A stretch of DNA of 64,000 nucleotides. It comes from Muricea muricata (lineage: Eukaryota > Cnidaria > Anthozoa > Malacalcyonacea > Plexauridae). The stretch is taken from NCBI GenBank assembly GCA_963855995.1, contig OY979725.1, forward strand, positions 12,442,383 to 12,506,382, given 5' to 3'. The position numbers were made by a program, and so were the translations under genes. The notes under the pieces are model-generated. The model ran no database searches. It was given only the letters and a program-made list of their open reading frames with translations, and was not told the origin of the DNA. Shown here piece by piece: positions 59,984 through 64,000 of the stretch (its first letter is position 1; every line of letters starts with the position of its first letter).

Positions 59984-62215
59984 CTACTTTGGACATTTAG
60001 ATGAAGTGATGCACTTCTTCCTGTGCCAGACTTTCCCGGCCGGACACTGACATCCAGCCACGCACGGCTTTTTTTTACACGATTCATCTTTGTTGTGACA
60101 TGTCCGACGACAGGCCGGACCACAGTCGTCATAAATTGCACCTCCTTTACATTTTATACCTGGTTTAGAGAAGACACATGTTAGAAGGTTGAGTCACTGT
60201 TGGAAAGGTGTGGGTGGTACACTCTCTTCCATTGCTGAGGCTTAACAAAACCTCGCACTAGGTCATTGACCACACCCAGCCCACCCTCTCTATTAGATCT
60301 AGCTGGATCTTTCTCTGAGCCAAGAGCGGTTATATACGTATATAACATTCTTTCCCGTGCACAAAAGGACGCAATCATTCGCTTAGGTGTAGCAATGCAT
60401 GCTTACCACAGACGCTTTTTGATCTCCATTTGACGAAGATTCCCTCCTGCTGACACGCTCTGGCGTAAGCAGTGAGACTTTGACACAGACAGGAGTGGAC
60501 CTGTGACCATGGACAATGACACATATCGTTGACGCAGGATTGGTAATGCGGTCTAGGGTTGACGACGCCATGACACCTGGCAAACTTCGTGTTCTTCAAA
60601 ATAAAACACTGCTTTCTGGCGTGCATAAGGTTCTCTCCTTTACACCGTGGTGGATAGTGCGAAGAACTGGCTGAGTCATCTTCACAATTTGACATCCTGT
60701 TGTTCCTTACTGTCCAACTCGATGCGAACTCTCTGGGGTTAGATTTCACCTGTCGAAGAAAGTCGTTTGTTCAGGTTTGTTTACGTCTTCAGGACTTGCA
60801 GGGCTCATATAAAACTTGGTAACGGTTGAGCTAGACCGTAAGCTACAGTGTGAATACTTGCATCAGTTATTCTGAAATTGCACACCTCTGGTTAATTTTA
60901 TTTGGGTACATCGTATGATGGACTGTGGATGCTATATGCATGTCGGAATTCAAGCCGAGAACAGTCGAGAAACATTCAATGACCATTACAGGTCGTCCTC
61001 CGGCAAGAATCAAATCTGCACCTTTGTGACGAGGCGATGCACTGCTCTGATTACTGAGATATGGAGGCTGCTACTTTTCTAGTGAGCTCGTACCAGCTTG
61101 AGTACACGGTCATGGCTAAAGGGGATGGACGAGAGGTAGGTTTTCAAGATGGCGGCTGTTTTTCAAGATTCTTAAAACGAGAACGAATCAACAACCAGAC
61201 ATTTATAGCATTCCTAAATTGTGGTTAGGTTTAGGGTTAGGGTTAGGGTAAGCTTTAGGATTGATATAAATCTTTGGTTGTTGATTCGTTCACGTTTTAA
61301 GAATCTTGAAAAACAGCCGCCATCTTGAAAACCTACCTCTCGTGCATCCCCTTTAGCCATGACCTTGAGTACACACAGCAACAATCATTAAATCGATGGT
61401 GCTTCGATATTTACATACATAGATATCATCACATATTAGGGAACGACTGTTATATGCAATGACAATTGTAAACAATATAAAATGTTTAAATTATACGAAG
61501 ATATATTGTAGTAGCATTATCTCATGATGTATTTTTTTAGATAAATACTTTCACTTTGTTAATATGTTAATGCAATCTTGTCTTCTTCATGTATCTTAGC
61601 ACCCAATAATAATAATGGAAACTTTTATTAATTTTTAACGATACATAAATTACAATGATAAACCTCTCTTTAACAGGTAGTTTATCAGTGTCTACTTGAA
61701 GTAACTCTTAATAATAATAATAATTATAGTAATAACTTCGCATGATTACTTTACCTCTCCTTGTGGTGTTTGAAAATCATCGTCAGGATCGCCATTAAAA
61801 TTACCACAAAACCCGCAAGTCTTGTTCCTGTACGATATGGGCGCATGTACTTCTGTGTAACTGTCGCCGTCCCAAACAACCTCCAGGCCAATTCCCGTAG
61901 TGACGGTCATGAGATAGCCGTTCTCCTTGATGTATAAGTCTGGCCGTTTGTAGTACGGCAAACTAATTGCTTCTCCGTTGATCTTCACGCGTAAATTCTG
62001 GAGCAAAGCCACTTCGATTCCTTTGTAATGAAGGAATACGGATTTTGTCCAAGAAAACGTACGCGAATGTCGTCCCTCGTTCTTAACTTGCACGCTAAAG
62101 TTGTTCGTTGCACAGTCCTTCGCGAAAATGTACTTGCACTTTCCCTGGTAGTTGTACATGCGGTTGTCGAATGTTTGGTAATGAGGGTCGCCAAACGACG
62201 TGCACATTGCGGTTT
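59984..62215 (-). CDS. BMPER: BMPER / crossveinless-2-like protein, C-terminal part (VWD-C8-TIL)
   Basis: Three exons chain in frame: 62215-61755, 60749-60407 and 60159-59984, about 325 residues ending in a TAG stop. The first is a von Willebrand factor D domain with CTSFGDPHYQTFDN, GKCKYIF and a closing CGFCGNFNGDPDDDF. The second completes the domain (GEVKSNPREFASSWTV) and has a C8-type cysteine pattern. The third is a TIL-type domain (GGAIYDDCGPACRRTC, CQCPAGKVW). VWD-C8-TIL ending the protein is the BMPER/CV-2 order, and FGDPH is the known CV-2 acid-catalysed cleavage motif. BMPER binds BMPs through N-terminal VWC domains, which must lie upstream (above 62215) and are not recognisable before the window ends. 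Alternatives are other VWD proteins such as mucin-like or SCO-spondin; the position next to BBS9 favours BMPER. Confidence 0.82.
61098..61374. mobile_element. Palindromic MITE with 10-bp target-site duplication
   Basis: The element 61108-61364 has near-perfect inverted arms of about 90 bp, starting GGTCATGGCTAAAGGGGATG. It is flanked by TTGAGTACAC on both sides (61098-61107 and 61365-61374). A 9-11 bp duplication is typical of Mutator-like elements. The loop holds TTAGGGTTAGGGTTAGGG. It lies in the intron between the VWD and C8 exons of the BMPER-like gene. Confidence 0.92.
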
Positions 62216-64000
62216 CTGTAAAAATCGTGAAAGAGTACGAACGTTATACCGAGCGTTATACGACCTGCTGAATCTGCACACACAATAATTTCGCATGAAT
62301 TTTGCAACAAGTTGGACCCGAACATTCGAACAATCTGGAACAACTTGCCGCAATCTTGTACGTATGTATGTGTGTATGTAAAACTTTATTTAATTACGAT
62401 AGCTTTATCTGCAGATGCTGGTTTCCGTGGAGGTATAAGTTTATCCTAAGTTTTAACATTGCATGGGGCCGGTAACCCGCCGGTTGTTCAAGCGTCTGTT
62501 AGCGTAGCCCAAGGTTAGCGGGAAGATTGAAGGTGATTTCAGAGCTGCTTGTTTGTAAGTTTGGAAGTATTTTTACAATAGTCTTGTCTGGATCAATAGT
62601 AGTTTTGTTATCTAATGTTTCGAAGCAAATGGAGGGGTAGAGAGACAGAAACCAGTACAGTGACTTAATCTTTTATCAGGGGTTTGCCCTAACCAAGCTT
62701 TGAACAACTGGCCCTAAGTGGATACAAATTTCCACAAAATTATAGCGATTAATCTTGGTAATGTTATCAGACTTTTTACAACGTTGCTTGTTTCGTAACA
62801 GGCTTGTAACATTTTTAACAACTAGTTTCAAAGCTGTTGAAACAAACGATGAACAAACTTACGACAAGCATTGCAAACATAACTTAGTAAGTAATCAAAC
62901 TCTCCTCCCACAGGGAAAGTTGACAAGGTGGGTTAGAATAAACAACGTTAAGACGGTAATGTCACAATTGTTATACAGATAGAATGCTCTCTATTCTTGG
63001 GATTCAGCTAATAATACCTGAATGTTAATCCTGAAGTCTTATTGTTTAAAAACAATGTGTTCAGGATAATTCCAAATACGGTAAACTCCTGCCTCGCAGA
63101 CACCTCGTTATTAAGGGCACTTTTGAACTCCCTGGCCGAAACTAGTATATTTCTGTTCAGTGGCATTTTGAATTTGCACCCGTTTATCAAGTGCTTAAAG
63201 TTAGAATGAACTAGCAAAAATCACTACTACTTTGTGCTGACATTGCACACCCTGCAATTGGGAAATTTTGTTTGGGAAATTCTGCAGACTCTCACTATGG
63301 CACCAAAGGACGTCGCTCCGTTATAACCAGAGTTATCAATTTAGCAATGTTTCACCGTACAAAACACGAAAATTCGACGTTATACCTTCTACGCATGATT
63401 CACAACAAGCACCGGGCCTCAAGCCTTTCTTCATTCCCTGGTATAGAAAGAAAGATGAGATTTACCATTAAATATTATAGAGGATGCAATGATGCAATGT
63501 AATTTCTAGACTGCACCTCTGAGCCCCCTATGTATACCTGGATTTAAGAACTTCAGTCATTTAGCCTAAGGACTTTAATCTCAGTCTTGTGTGGTCAACA
63601 TTGCAGCATGTATCACTGTGTTGACCTTGCACAGGACTATGATTGGCTCCTAGACATCTTTCGCTTCAATTTTTCGCTCTAGTTCCGACTCCAGATGTAC
63701 ATATGGAGATCACTGTTACAATATTTCATCATCGTACTATTACAAATCCTATTTTCTGCGTTACATGGCCCCCAGGAAGCCGTAATAGCAGGACGCTAAA
63801 AGCTTTAAGTAATTGGTTTTATTCTTCTTACGCAGTAAAGTACGTTTTTCTACTGTATCTTTATGTGCTTAAGGCTATTTGGCGGTGGTTTAATTTAGTT
63901 CCATTGTCTTAAGCGAGGTAACTTAAAGGACCGCATAGGAGGTTAAACCTTTGGATAAAACCAGATAAAAATGGCGGTATGAGATGTTGTCCAAGGTCAC
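62216..64000. other. Upstream of the VWD exon to window end
   Basis: No VWC or other cysteine-rich exon was recognised here on the minus strand, so this is probably intron. It contains ACAAGTTG-rich fragments and a diverged inverted-repeat element at about 62466-62712 with ends near GGGGCCGGTAACCC and TTTGAACAACTGGCCCTA. Confidence 0.5.

Noticed and set aside
63008-63217. Minus-strand frame upstream of the BMPER-like VWD exon, considered as a VWC exon
   Set aside because: It has only one cysteine and none of the VWC CxxCxC/CCxxC patterns.

Overview
The window is eukaryotic and metazoan. Genes are split into many short exons with canonical GT/AG borders, introns run from about 100 bp to 3 kb, intergenic DNA is AT-rich, and short palindromic transposon remnants are common. 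The protein content (tandem thrombospondin type-1 repeats, FN3, SEA, a collagen prolyl 4-hydroxylase, BBS9, a BMPER-like protein) together with vertebrate-like intron density fits an early-branching animal. An anthozoan cnidarian, probably a stony coral or relative, is my best guess; no taxon-specific marker is visible.

Layout. (1) 97-9822, minus: a giant multidomain receptor gene, cut by the left edge (paralog A). (2) 12546-20787, minus: a complete collagen prolyl 4-hydroxylase alpha subunit with 13 coding exons. (3) 29106-43434, plus: a complete second copy of the giant receptor (paralog B, 19 coding exons, 2196 residues by my exon chaining). (4) 44414-55080, plus: a complete BBS9/PTHB1 gene, 25 coding exons, 910 residues. 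(5) 59984-62215, minus: the 3' part of a BMPER/crossveinless-2-like gene (VWD, C8, TIL), whose 5' VWC exons are not visible here.

The main discovery candidate is the receptor pair. Paralog B reads through in one consistent frame as signal peptide, LamG/concanavalin-like domain, 12 thrombospondin type-1 repeats in one exon, SEA domain, six FN3 domains, then a glutamate-receptor-like module. That module has ligand-binding lobe S1, M1, a pore loop with the potassium-channel filter TTIGYGD, M3, lobe S2 and M4, followed by a basic, probably coiled-coil cytoplasmic tail. It looks like a GluR0-type potassium-selective ligand-gated channel carrying a very large adhesive ectodomain. Paralog A shares exon order, phases and several exact exon lengths, and its LamG, TSR, SEA, FN3 and S1-M1 parts are all in the window; its pore lies beyond the left edge. 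I know of no described eukaryotic receptor with this domain order.

The other genes have familiar roles: P4HA hydroxylates collagen prolines in the ER, BBS9 is a BBSome subunit of cilia, and BMPER modulates BMP signalling outside the cell. BBS9 and BMPER are also neighbours on human 7p14.3, so their adjacency here suggests ancient microsynteny. The rest is intronic and intergenic DNA with several MITE families (two with clear target-site duplications), a tRNA-derived SINE-like family, an ACAAGTTG-rich dispersed repeat, and minisatellites, some of which have copied splice donors.
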